Positions 28,949-37,065 of a DNA stretch of 64,000 nt are shown one piece after another. The notes beneath the pieces were generated by a model. The model saw only the letters and a list, made by a program, of their open reading frames with translations, searched no databases and was not told where the DNA came from. The stretch is from Gemmatimonadaceae bacterium (GTDB taxonomy: Bacteria; Gemmatimonadota; Gemmatimonadetes; Gemmatimonadales; Gemmatimonadaceae), in NCBI GenBank assembly GCA_020851455.1, contig JADZCT010000039.1:1-64000 (forward strand). The letters are read 5' to 3'. The first letter of the stretch is position 1. Each line of letters opens with the position of its first letter. The position numbers and the translations under genes were made by a program.

Positions 28949-29568
28949 CGTGCCGCCTCGGCGGTGGCGCGCCTCACGTACGCGATACGCTGGAAGACGG
29001 TAATCCACGATGTCACCGCGAGCAGCGTGACGATCGCCTTGAGCACGAGGCCGTCGAATGCGAGGCCGAAGAGGGCCTGCGGCGCGGCCATCAGCACGAT
29101 GCGCTCCGGCCGCTGCACGAGCCCCACGCGGGCGTCGAGGCCGAGCCCCTCGGCGCGCGCGCGGGTGTACGACGTGAGGTAGGACCCGACGATCGCAAAG
29201 AGGCAGACGACGACCATCGCGAGCGAATGCCGCGCTGTGCCGGAGGCCCAGAACACGGTAAACCCGCCAAGCACGGCGCCGTCGGCGATGCGGTCGAGGG
29301 TCGAATCATAGAACGCACCGAACTTCGACTCGAGGCCGCCACGCCTCGCCACCATGCCGTCGAGGACGTCGAACACCGCCGTCACCGAGAGTATCCAGCC
29401 GCCGATGCTGATGTGCCCCGAGGCAAAGGTCACGCCAGCAGCAATCGTGCAGAAGAGGCCTGTCGTCGTGATCGTGTTCGGCTTCACACCACGCTTCACC
29501 AGCCAGTCCGCGACCGGCGAGACGAGTCGGATGTATCCCCGTTGGATCCATTGCCAGACAGCCGACAT
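28945..29568 (-). CDS. CDP-alcohol phosphatidyltransferase (probable phosphatidylinositol phosphate synthase)
   Basis: An integral-membrane CDP-OH-P transferase, 207 residues from the ATG at 29568. The family signature D-x2-DG-x2-AR-x8-G-x3-D-x3-D is complete (DVLDGMVARRGGLESKFGAF, then YDSTLDR). About six membrane segments are likely. Co-translation with ino1 favours inositol 1-phosphate as the acceptor, as in mycobacterial PIP synthase; glycerol-phosphate (PgsA) is the alternative. A GTG at 29631 would add 21 residues and cannot be excluded. It leads a four-gene unit with ino1 and two small proteins. Confidence 0.85.
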   Translation of the reverse strand: MSAVWQWIQRGYIRLVSPVADWLVKRGVKPNTITTTGLFCTIAAGVTFASGHISIGGWILSVTAVFDVLDGMVARRGGLESKFGAFYDSTLDRIADGAVLGGFTVFWASGTARHSLAMVVVCLFAIVGSYLTSYTRARAEGLGLDARVGLVQRPERIVLMAAPQALFGLAFDGLVLKAIVTLLAVTSWITVFQRIAYVRRATAEAAR

Positions 29569-29593
29569 TAGGCCGGGAAAGGTGGTGGGCGCA

Positions 29594-29639
29594 GGAGCCG
29601 CGGCTCCGATTGCGCCCAAGACGGCCGGCACGACCGGCC
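29594..29639. repeat. Two inverted repeats in the divergent region 29569-29737
   Basis: GGAGCCGCGGCTCC is a perfect 14-base palindrome (29594-29607), and GGCCGG-CACGA-CCGGCC is a stem-loop (29623-29639). They lie upstream of the phosphatidyltransferase ATG in the region between divergent genes. They could be operators or leader hairpins; if the GTG at 29631 is the start, they are partly coding. Confidence 0.4.
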
Positions 29640-29725
29640 CGCCGCCTGTGACGCACCCATGAAACTAAGCGCGTGCGTCGCAGCCCTGCAATCAGCGGCG
29701 CTCGTTTTCCGGCGCGCCGCGGCGC

Positions 29726-29731
29726 TAATAT
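29726..29731 (+). promoter_or_regulatory. -10 element close to the GH3 start (leaderless candidate)
   Basis: TAATAT lies only six bases before the ATG at 29738, and no Shine-Dalgarno precedes that ATG. This spacing predicts transcription starting at or next to the ATG. No convincing -35 is present. Confidence 0.45.
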
Positions 29732-29737
29732 CACGCC

Positions 29738-32704
29738 ATGCGACCGACCCGCCGCTATCCGCGCCGAACGCTCGGGCCCATGCTCGCGGTTGCCTTCGCG
29801 GCGTGCGTTGCGTCACCGGGGGCGCCCGCGCCCGCCGCGGGAATCCCGCCCGTGGCGCCTGGCACGCGGCTCGACGCCCGGAGCCGACGATGGGTTGACG
29901 CCACGCTCGCCGGGCTGTCGCTGCGCGATCGCGTAGCGCAACTCGTCATGGTGTGGGTGCTCGGTGACTACACCAGCACGACCGACTCTACGTTCGCGCT
30001 GGTGCACGACTGGGTAGCCAACGAGCACGTTGGCGGCGTGGTGATGTCGCTCGGATCGCCGGTCGAGGTCGCGGCGAAGGTGAACGCGCTCCAGCAGGCT
30101 GCGCGCGTGCCGCTCCTCGTCGCGAGCGACCTGGAGCCGGGCCTGGGCCGGCTGGAAGGCGGCGTGTTCGCGCCAACGCTGTACACCGGGGGTTCGGCGA
30201 CGGTGCTGCCCGGTGCGATGGCGATCGGCGCGACCGGGAATCCATCGAACGCGGCCGAGGCGGGGCGAATCATCGGGGAGGAGGCGCGCGCCGTGGGAAT
30301 CCACATGGTGTTCGCGCCCGTGGTGGACGTGAACAACAATCCCGCAAACCCGGTGATCAACACGCGCAGCTTCGGGGAGGATCCTGAAGCCGTGTCGCGG
30401 ATGTCGGCGGCGTTCATCGGCGGTCTGCAATCGGCCGGCGTCGCGGCGACCGCGAAACATTTCCCTGGCCATGGAGACACCGACACGGACTCGCATCTCG
30501 CGCTGCCAGTGGTGCGCAGCGACCGCGCCCGCCTCGACGCGGTGGAGCTGCCGCCGTTCAGGGCCGCGATTGCCGCGGGTGTGGCTGGAGTGATGAGCGC
30601 GCACATCGCGCTGCCGTCCGTATCGCACGACTCGGTGCCGGCCACGCTTGCGCCTGGCATCATGCACGGCCTGCTGCGCGACGACCTTGGGTTTCGCGGA
30701 CTTACCGTCACCGACGCGCTGAACATGCAGGGCGTCGGCCAGGGCTACACCACGGAACAGGCCGCCGTCCGTGCCTTCAAAGCGGGAGGCGACATCCTCC
30801 TCATGCCCGCCGACACGAAGCGGGCGATAGATGCGGTGGTTGCCGCCGTCGAGCGCGGGGAAGTGACGCGCGCGCGCGTGGATTCATCGGTTCGGAGGGT
30901 GCTCGAGTACAAGGCGCGCACCGGCGCACCGTGGCGCAGGGCCGTATCCCTTGACTCGCTGCGGGTTGTGGTTGGCTCGGCCGCGCACCGGGAATCCGCC
31001 GCCCGGATCGCGCGGGCAGCGATCACGCTCCTGCGGGATGAGGGGTCCGTAGTTCCCATGCGGGGCGGCGCGACGCCGGCGGTAATCGTGTCATACGCAG
31101 CAGAGGACGATATCATGGCCGGCCGCGACTTCACCGCTGAGGCACGTGCCTCGCTGGCCAGCGTACGCGCGGTTCGAGTGACTCCGTCCACCGCGCGCCC
31201 GCAACTCGACTCGCTGCTCCGCCCGGGAGAGCGCGTCATCGTGCACGCGCTCGTGCGGACGTTCGAGGGTCAGGGACGCACGGCCCTCGCGCCCCAGTTC
31301 GCGGCGTGGCTCGACTCCGTTGCGGCCACGCGCCCGGTCGTGCTCGTGGCAAGCGGCAACCCGTACATCGTCCGTGAGGCGCCGCGCGTGGGGTCGTACC
31401 TCGCGACGTTCGGGCGCGGGCCAACCCTGGAGCGCGCGGCCGCCGCCGCGCTGACAGGGGCAGCACCGATCGCGGGACGCTCGCCGGTCTCGCTGCCGGG
31501 TTTTTTCAGCCGCGGCGACGGGCTGCAGCGGCCGTTCGTTGGCGCGGCGGGACCCGAGGACGCAGGAGAACCGCGGCGGGTGGCGGCCCCTGGAGGGGCC
31601 GCGCAAGGCAACGTCCGCAGGGCGCTCGCCGACACGCTCCACGCACTCCTCGATGCCGCAGTGCGCGACAGCGCCTTCCCAGGCGCCTACGCCGTGGTCG
31701 GCAACCACGAGGGAGCCCTGGCGTCGTATGGCGCAGGGCACCTCGACTGGTCGCCATCCCCCGTTCCGGACGGACGGACGCTCTGGGACATGGCGTCGCT
31801 CACGAAGGTCGTCGCGCTGACCTCCGTCATGATGCAACTCACGGCCGACGGCCGGGTGAACCTCGACGCGCCTGTCCAGCGGTACCTCCCCGCGTGGAAG
31901 GGTGCGCACAAGGAACTCGTGACGGTCCGCCACCTGCTCACCCACTCGTCGGGACTGCCGGCGTGGAGGCCGGTCTACAAGGAGGCAACGGATGCCGCCG
32001 CGGCGATGCGCCTCGTATACGACACTCCGCTCGACACGCTGCCCGGAGTACGCATGGTGTACTCGGACCTCGGGGCGATCCTGCTCGGCGAAGTCGTGCG
32101 CACGGTCACGGGAGAGCGTCTCGACGCGTACGCCGCGACGCACGTCTTCGCGCCGCTCGGAATGCGCGATACCAGGTTCCTGCCGCCGCCAAGCGAACTT
32201 GGCCGCATCGCGCCAACCGAGGTTGACCCGTGGCGGCAGCGCCACCTGCGCGGAGAGGTGCACGACGAGAATGCGTACGCGCTCGGCGGCGTGTCGGCGC
32301 ACGCAGGGCTCTTCAGCACGGGCGACGACCTCGTGCGGCTTGCGCGGGCCTACCTCGACGGCGGAACCCTCGACGGCGTGCGCGTATTCGATGCGGCCAC
32401 GATTCGCCTCTTCACCACCGTACAGGACTCGTCGTTCTCCAACCGTGCGCTCGGGTGGGAGACGCCCACCGGAAACAATTCGGCCGGCCACCTGCTGACG
32501 CGCCCGGCGTTCGGCCACACCGGGTTCACCGGGACGTCAATCTGGATAGATCCGTCGCGCGACATCTTCATCATCCTGCTGACCAACCGCGTGAACCCGA
32601 CGCGGGCCAACGTGAAGATCACACGCGTGCGGCAGGCGCTGGCCGACGCGGTCGCGGGCGCCGTCGGAGGCGCGGGTCCGGAGCGGAGCAGCCGACTGCG
32701 CTAG
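29738..32704 (+). CDS. GH3 beta-N-acetylhexosaminidase (NagZ-like) fused to a beta-lactamase-family serine hydrolase
   Basis: A 988-residue exported two-enzyme fusion. A signal or lipoprotein-type N-terminus (GPMLAVAFAACVASPG) is followed by a GH3 domain, about residues 45-570. The NagZ motif KHFPGHGDTDTDSH near residue 238 supplies the catalytic His-Asp dyad; FRGLTVTDALNMQG holds the nucleophile Asp. From about residue 620 a class C beta-lactamase/DD-peptidase-like domain carries S-x2-K in MASLTKVVALT (about 686), the Tyr motif MVYSDLGA (about 774), and HTG in place of KTG in GHTGFTGTSIW (about 926). NagZ removes GlcNAc from muropeptides; the second half may be a peptidase or esterase on the same material. 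Its stop overlaps a convergent gene. Confidence 0.93.
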   Translation: MRPTRRYPRRTLGPMLAVAFAACVASPGAPAPAAGIPPVAPGTRLDARSRRWVDATLAGLSLRDRVAQLVMVWVLGDYTSTTDSTFALVHDWVANEHVGGVVMSLGSPVEVAAKVNALQQAARVPLLVASDLEPGLGRLEGGVFAPTLYTGGSATVLPGAMAIGATGNPSNAAEAGRIIGEEARAVGIHMVFAPVVDVNNNPANPVINTRSFGEDPEAVSRMSAAFIGGLQSAGVAATAKHFPGHGDTDTDSHLALPVVRSDRARLDAVELPPFRAAIAAGVAGVMSAHIALPSVSHDSVPATLAPGIMHGLLRDDLGFRGLTVTDALNMQGVGQGYTTEQAAVRAFKAGGDILLMPADTKRAIDAVVAAVERGEVTRARVDSSVRRVLEYKARTGAPWRRAVSLDSLRVVVGSAAHRESAARIARAAITLLRDEGSVVPMRGGATPAVIVSYAAEDDIMAGRDFTAEARASLASVRAVRVTPSTARPQLDSLLRPGERVIVHALVRTFEGQGRTALAPQFAAWLDSVAATRPVVLVASGNPYIVREAPRVGSYLATFGRGPTLERAAAAALTGAAPIAGRSPVSLPGFFSRGDGLQRPFVGAAGPEDAGEPRRVAAPGGAAQGNVRRALADTLHALLDAAVRDSAFPGAYAVVGNHEGALASYGAGHLDWSPSPVPDGRTLWDMASLTKVVALTSVMMQLTADGRVNLDAPVQRYLPAWKGAHKELVTVRHLLTHSSGLPAWRPVYKEATDAAAAMRLVYDTPLDTLPGVRMVYSDLGAILLGEVVRTVTGERLDAYAATHVFAPLGMRDTRFLPPPSELGRIAPTEVDPWRQRHLRGEVHDENAYALGGVSAHAGLFSTGDDLVRLARAYLDGGTLDGVRVFDAATIRLFTTVQDSSFSNRALGWETPTGNNSAGHLLTRPAFGHTGFTGTSIWIDPSRDIFIILLTNRVNPTRANVKITRVRQALADAVAGAVGGAGPERSSRLR

Positions 32705-33252
32705 GGCGAGACCGGGCGCGGCTCGCTACGCTGCCCGACCGCGTCGCGAGCAGCGTCAATCATGAACGCGCTCGGGCGGCCTGGCGCCACCTGCACTCTC
32801 ACGTCGAAGCCGCCGCGCTTGAGCTGGCTTACCGTGGACCATCCCACGTTCACGACTATTGCGCGCGATCGCGTGGACCGGACTATTACGGTGTAGTCTC
32901 CCGGCGACGGCGTGGAGATGCTGATGCTGGCCGTGCACTCCTCCTCGCTGGCGCCCGGGGCCGCGAACCGTGGGCAGTCCACCGTGGCCTCCGATCCGGG
33001 GATGCGCTCGGCGCCGGTCGGCCCGGAGGTCGCCGTTCGCCGGCCGTCGGGTGCGACGATTTCGAGTTCCACGCCATCGCCAGCCACCGACAGGAATGCC
33101 AGGCTGTCGTTGGCCGGTGCAGAGCGTCGGGCCGAACGCTTCGACGAACCCGGCGGCCGCGTGATGCCGATCCAGGCGAGATAGCCGAGCACACCGGACA
33201 GTACCAGCAGCCCGATGAACCCCGCGATTCCTTGAAGACGTGAGCTCGCCAC
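32701..33252 (-). CDS. Single-pass membrane-anchored protein, beta-rich exterior
   Basis: A 183-residue protein from the GTG at 33252. The N-terminal anchor is LQGIAGFIGLLVLSGVLGYL. A basic stretch then leads into a beta-rich domain with two cysteines (ATVDCPRF, SEEECTAS) that may form a disulfide. The repeated pattern TPSPGDYTVIVRSTRSRAIV resembles a pre-peptidase or Ig-like fold. No Shine-Dalgarno precedes the GTG; a -10-like TAAACT lies five bases upstream, suggesting a leaderless message. The track ORF starts far upstream on an antisense reading of the Fe-S carrier gene. The stop shares CTAG with the GH3 stop. Confidence 0.68.
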   Translation of the reverse strand: MASSRLQGIAGFIGLLVLSGVLGYLAWIGITRPPGSSKRSARRSAPANDSLAFLSVAGDGVELEIVAPDGRRTATSGPTGAERIPGSEATVDCPRFAAPGASEEECTASISISTPSPGDYTVIVRSTRSRAIVVNVGWSTVSQLKRGGFDVRVQVAPGRPSAFMIDAARDAVGQRSEPRPVSP

Positions 33253-33260
33253 GCTATAGT
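33232..33260 (+). promoter_or_regulatory. Promoter of the A-type Fe-S carrier gene
   Basis: TTGAAG (33232-33237) and TATAGT (33255-33260) are separated by exactly 17 bases. The -35 lies within the coding sequence of the divergent gene and the -10 lies between the two start codons. Confidence 0.65.
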
Positions 33261-33295
33261 TTACAAAATCTGCGGGCGCGGCGCTCGTGGATCCT

Positions 33296-33300
33296 GGAGG
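33296..33300 (+). promoter_or_regulatory. Ribosome binding site deciding the Fe-S carrier start
   Basis: GGAGG directly abuts the ATG at 33301 but lies an ideal six bases before the ATG at 33307. It supports 33307 as the true start. Confidence 0.75.
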
Positions 33301-33306
33301 ATGCCA

Positions 33307-33663
33307 ATGAGCACGACAAACCAGCCGGAACTCGCCGTGTCCATGACAGCAGCGGCAGCGGCAGAGGTCCGGAAGTTCATGGAAGCGGAGAAGGTTGCGC
33401 CGGATGTTGGCGGCCTGCGGGTCGCCGTGCAGCCGGGCGGCTGCAGCGGATTCAAGTATAGTCTCCTGATCGAGGACAAGCCCGCCGACGACGACACCGT
33501 CGTGACGCAGGACGGCTTCAAGGTGTTCGTGGACCCCTTCTCGATGCAGTACATTGACGGCGTGACGATTGACTACACGTCGTCCATGCAGGGCTCCGGT
33601 TTCACGTTCAAGAACCCGAACTCGTCCGGTGGCTGCGGCTGCGGCAGTTCGTTTTCGGCCTGA
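33307..33663 (+). CDS. A-type iron-sulfur cluster carrier (HesB/IscA/ErpA family)
   Basis: A 118-residue Fe-S carrier that passes clusters to apo-proteins. The three conserved cysteines are seen in VQPGGCSGFKYSLLIED and the C-terminal SSGGCGCGSSFSA. The segment VDPFSMQYIDGVTIDYTSS is standard. Its own promoter (TTGAAG-17-TATAGT) and a well-spaced GGAGG define the unit. IscA and ErpA cannot be told apart by eye; isolation from an isc or suf operon hints at ErpA. The symporter gene follows after 37 bases. Confidence 0.93.
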   Translation: MSTTNQPELAVSMTAAAAAEVRKFMEAEKVAPDVGGLRVAVQPGGCSGFKYSLLIEDKPADDDTVVTQDGFKVFVDPFSMQYIDGVTIDYTSSMQGSGFTFKNPNSSGGCGCGSSFSA

Positions 33664-33700
33664 CCCACCTCCGCGCGGCGGCTGACCGCAGCGGGGTAGA

Positions 33701-35221
33701 GTGACCGCAAGCCGGTTTGGCTGGATTGACATCGCCGTGCTGCTGGCGTATCTCGCCGGCAGCACGGCGTTCGGTTTGTGGGTGGGCCGTCGGCAGAAGA
33801 CCGCGACCACCTACTTTGTGGCTGACCGGGACATCCCGTGGTGGGCCGTGATGTTCTCGGTGGTCGCATCGGAGACGAGCGCCCTCACGTTCATCTCGAT
33901 CCCGGGGCTGAGCTACGCCGGCGACCTCGGCTTCCTGCAGGTCTGCGCGGGGTACATCCTCGGACGGATAGTCGTCGCGGCCGTGCTCCTGCCGCGGTAC
34001 TTCGAGGGCAACCTTGTGACAGCGTACACGCTGCTCGAGACGCGCTTCGGCGGCGCCACGCGGCGATTCACCGCGATCGTCTTCCTGGTAACCCGGGCGC
34101 TGGCCGACTCGGTTCGCGTGTTTGCGACGGCGATTCCGGTGGCGCTGATCATCGGGCCGGTGATGCCGCGGGAGTATCTGATGCCAACGGCTATCCTGGT
34201 GCTCGGCCTCCTTACGGTGCTGTACACCTACAAGGGCGGGATGCGGGCTGTTGTATGGACGGAGCTGCTGCAGGCGGGCATCTACCTCCTCGGCGGCGGC
34301 GCCGCCCTCGTGCTGCTTGGCCGCTTCACGGCAGGCGGCTGGAGCGGAATTCTCGCCGCCTCCGGGGCAGCCGGGAAGTTGCGCGCAGTGAACTTCACCT
34401 TTACGTGGTCGGACCCGCACACAGTGTGGGCGGGGCTCCTCGGCGGATCATTCCTCGCGATGGCCTCGCACGGCGCGGACCAGCTCATCGTGCAGCGGCT
34501 GCTCTCGGCGCGGTCGCTGCGCGACGCACAGCGGGCGATCGTCGGGAGCGGGATCGTCGTGTTCGCGCAGTTTACCCTCTTCCTCACAGTTGGGCTTGGC
34601 CTCTGGTCGGCGTACGCGGGACGGACGTTCGCGAGCACCGACGAGGTCTTCCCGACGTTCATCCTCGAGCAGATGCCCCACGGGCTGCTGGGCCTCGTGG
34701 TAGCGGCGGTGGTGGCCGCGACGATGAGCACACACTCCGGGGCGATCAACTCGCTCGCGGCGACCACGACTCACGATATCTACCTGCCGCTCACGGGCCG
34801 AGGCGCCGACGACCCTGAGACGTTCCGGGCCGGCAAGCGGTTCGCTCTGCTCTGGGGCGTCGTCCTGACCGTTGGCGCCCTGCTCTTCCCCGAAGGCCGT
34901 ACGCCCGTAGTCGTAATCGCGCTCTCCATTGCATCTTTCACCTACGGAGCGCTGCTTGGCGGGTTCTTCCTCGGCATCTTCGTGCCGCGCGCGCGGCAGC
35001 GGGACGCAATCCTCGGCATGAGCGTGGGACTGACCGCCATGGCACTGGTGGTCTTCGCACGGCTGATCGGGACTGCCATCCCGCCGCTCGCGCCGGTGCT
35101 GCACCCGTTCGAGTTCGTCGCGTGGCCATGGTACGTTCTCATAGGATCAACGGTGACCGTCTCGACCGGCATCTTGTCGTCGTTCCTGATGCAACCACCC
35201 CTCAACAAGTCCCGGGCGTGA
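33701..35221 (+). CDS. Sodium:solute symporter (SSS family)
   Basis: A 506-residue membrane carrier with about 13 hydrophobic helices. The SSS hallmarks are YFVADRDIPWWAVMFSVVAS, SETSALTFISIPG and GGMRAVVWTELLQAGIYLLG. QLIVQRLLSARSLRDAQRA matches the conserved loop after helix 7. The start is GTG. The stop overlaps the start of a BadF-type sugar kinase (GTGA), so the cargo is likely a sugar or amino sugar that the kinase phosphorylates. It could also be a sialic-acid or amino-acid importer; context favours an amino sugar. Confidence 0.9.
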   Translation: MTASRFGWIDIAVLLAYLAGSTAFGLWVGRRQKTATTYFVADRDIPWWAVMFSVVASETSALTFISIPGLSYAGDLGFLQVCAGYILGRIVVAAVLLPRYFEGNLVTAYTLLETRFGGATRRFTAIVFLVTRALADSVRVFATAIPVALIIGPVMPREYLMPTAILVLGLLTVLYTYKGGMRAVVWTELLQAGIYLLGGGAALVLLGRFTAGGWSGILAASGAAGKLRAVNFTFTWSDPHTVWAGLLGGSFLAMASHGADQLIVQRLLSARSLRDAQRAIVGSGIVVFAQFTLFLTVGLGLWSAYAGRTFASTDEVFPTFILEQMPHGLLGLVVAAVVAATMSTHSGAINSLAATTTHDIYLPLTGRGADDPETFRAGKRFALLWGVVLTVGALLFPEGRTPVVVIALSIASFTYGALLGGFFLGIFVPRARQRDAILGMSVGLTAMALVVFARLIGTAIPPLAPVLHPFEFVAWPWYVLIGSTVTVSTGILSSFLMQPPLNKSRA

Positions 35222-36144
35222 ACACGATCGTAGTCGGCGTAGACGGAGGCGGCAGCAAGACTTCGGTGGTAGTGACCGACCTCGAAGGCAAGGAGCTGGC
35301 GTCGGTGGTTGGCAGCCCAAGCGCCGTCCGTCCCGGCCAGGCGGCCATGTCGGCCGAGACGATCGCGCTGCTGGTGACCGAAGCGCTCGACGCGTGCGGA
35401 CAGACCGGCGTGCGTCCGGCGGCGATTTGCGTGGGCGTCGCGGGCGTGGGGCGCGACGCCGAGTTTGCGTCGTTCTTCGACGCGATGCAGGATCGCGACG
35501 TCGCCGAGGAACTCGTCGTGCTGCCCGATGCCGTGGTCGCCCTGGAGGATGCCTTCGGGGACGGCGCCGGGATCCTGCTCATTGCCGGCACCGGCTCGGT
35601 GTGCTTCGGGCGTGGCCCGACGGGCAAGCTCGCGCGGTGCGGCGGATGGGGTTTCTTCTGCGGCGACGAAGGCAGCGGCGCATGGATCGGACGGCGCACC
35701 CTGAGCGTGGTCACCGCATCCGCTGATGGCCGCGAGCCGGCGACGGCGCTCGGAGGCGCCCTCCTCAGCGCACTTTCGCTCGCGAAGGTCGAGGAGCTCG
35801 TAGCGTGGGGTGCCGGCGCAACGGTGCAGCAACTCGCGCAGGTGGCTCCGATCGTCGTATCGGTGGCCGCGACGGGCGACCTGCGGGCGAATTCCATCAT
35901 GGCCATGGCTGCGGAGGAACTGGTGCTCCACGTGCGCACGCTCGCGCGCGACCTGTTCGCCGACGAGCGCGCGGCGGTGCCCGTGGCCTTTGCCGGCGGG
36001 CTCCTGCAGCCCGGTTCGTTCCTGCGCAAGCTCGTGGAGCACCGCCTCAAGACGGCGGTACCCGGCGCAGCCGTGCGTCACGAAGCGGTGGTGCCGGTCC
36101 GCGGAGCGCTGAGGGTGGCGCGACGCTCGGCGGCGGGAGCGTAG
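35218..36144 (+). CDS. BadF/BadG/BcrA/BcrD-type amino-sugar kinase
   Basis: A 308-residue ATPase of the N-acetylglucosamine/N-acetylmuramic acid kinase kind. The first phosphate loop is VVGVDGGGSKTSVVVTDLEG, the second ILLIAGTGSVCFG, and CGGWGFFCGDEGSGAWIGRR is typical of GlcNAc/MurNAc kinases such as MurK. The track start is upstream in the symporter; the GTG at 35218 gives the proper N-terminus. With the symporter and the NagZ-like fusion nearby, it would phosphorylate recycled wall sugars. The exact sugar is unknown. Confidence 0.87.
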   Translation: MNTIVVGVDGGGSKTSVVVTDLEGKELASVVGSPSAVRPGQAAMSAETIALLVTEALDACGQTGVRPAAICVGVAGVGRDAEFASFFDAMQDRDVAEELVVLPDAVVALEDAFGDGAGILLIAGTGSVCFGRGPTGKLARCGGWGFFCGDEGSGAWIGRRTLSVVTASADGREPATALGGALLSALSLAKVEELVAWGAGATVQQLAQVAPIVVSVAATGDLRANSIMAMAAEELVLHVRTLARDLFADERAAVPVAFAGGLLQPGSFLRKLVEHRLKTAVPGAAVRHEAVVPVRGALRVARRSAAGA

Positions 36145-36146
36145 CC

Positions 36147-37061
36147 GTGTCCGCGATCCGGATCATCGGAGTCCCCATGGACCTGGGCGCGTCGCGTCGC
36201 GGCGTTGACATGGGGCCGTTCGCCGTGCGCTACGCGGAGCTTCGCGAGCGCCTCGTGCGCCTGGGCCACGATGTAGAGGATGGCGGAAACGTCTCCGTGC
36301 CATTTCGCGAGGATGCCGCCCGGGGCGCACAGCGGGGGGCTCATTACCTCGGCGCAATCACGTCCGTGTGCCGCGACGTCGCGGCCCGCACGCGCGAGGC
36401 GCTCGACTCCGGGCGCACGCCGCTCCTGCTCGGCGGCGACCATTCGCTGGCTACCGGCTCGATTGCGGGCGCGGCCGCGCACTATGCCGCGAAAGGCGGC
36501 CGGCTTGGCCTCATCTGGATGGACGCGCACGCCGATGTCAACACGCCCGCGTCGTCGAGATCCGGCAACGTCCACGGAATGCCGCTGGCGCATCTGCTCG
36601 GCCACGGCGACCACGACTTCGCGGCGCTGGCGGGCGGCACGACTCCCGCCATCCGCAACGCCGACGTGGCGCTGGTCGGGATCCGCGAACTGGACAGCGC
36701 CGAGCGGGAGCACATCGCGCAGTGGGCAGTGCCTGCATTCACGATGAAGGCGCTGGACGAGCGCGGTGTGCGCGCGGTGGTCGCCGATGCCATCGCGTCG
36801 GCGTCGCGTGACACGAGCGCGCTCTGGGTCTCGTTCGACCTCGACGTGGTTGACCCGACGCACGCGCCCGGAGTCGGCACGCCGGTCCCGGGCGGAATGA
36901 CCTATCGCGAGGCGCACCTCGCCATGGAACTGCTCGCCGACAGCGGCCAGCTCGCAGGACTCGACATAGTCGAAGTGAATCCCGTGCTCGACGCGAAGAA
37001 CCAGACTGCCGAACTCGCAGTGGAGCTCGCGCTCAGCGCTTTCGGCAAGCGGATAGTCTGA
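36147..37061 (+). CDS. rocF: Arginase
   Basis: A ureohydrolase splitting L-arginine to ornithine and urea. The Mn-binding motifs are PLLLGGDHSLATG, LIWMDAHADVNTP and LWVSFDLDVVDPTHAPGVGT. The N-terminus RIIGVPMDLGASRRGVDMGP is arginase-like rather than agmatinase-like. The start is the GTG at 36147, with GGGAG about seven bases upstream; 304 residues. It lies three bases after the kinase stop and four bases before an ornithine cyclodeaminase. Formimidoylglutamase is a less likely alternative. Confidence 0.93.
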   Translation: MSAIRIIGVPMDLGASRRGVDMGPFAVRYAELRERLVRLGHDVEDGGNVSVPFREDAARGAQRGAHYLGAITSVCRDVAARTREALDSGRTPLLLGGDHSLATGSIAGAAAHYAAKGGRLGLIWMDAHADVNTPASSRSGNVHGMPLAHLLGHGDHDFAALAGGTTPAIRNADVALVGIRELDSAEREHIAQWAVPAFTMKALDERGVRAVVADAIASASRDTSALWVSFDLDVVDPTHAPGVGTPVPGGMTYREAHLAMELLADSGQLAGLDIVEVNPVLDAKNQTAELAVELALSAFGKRIV

Positions 37062-37065
37062 AGTC

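Noticed and set aside
33608-34420. A 270-codon minus-strand ORF opposite the symporter
   Set aside because: Shadow frame; the plus strand encodes a clear sodium:solute symporter.
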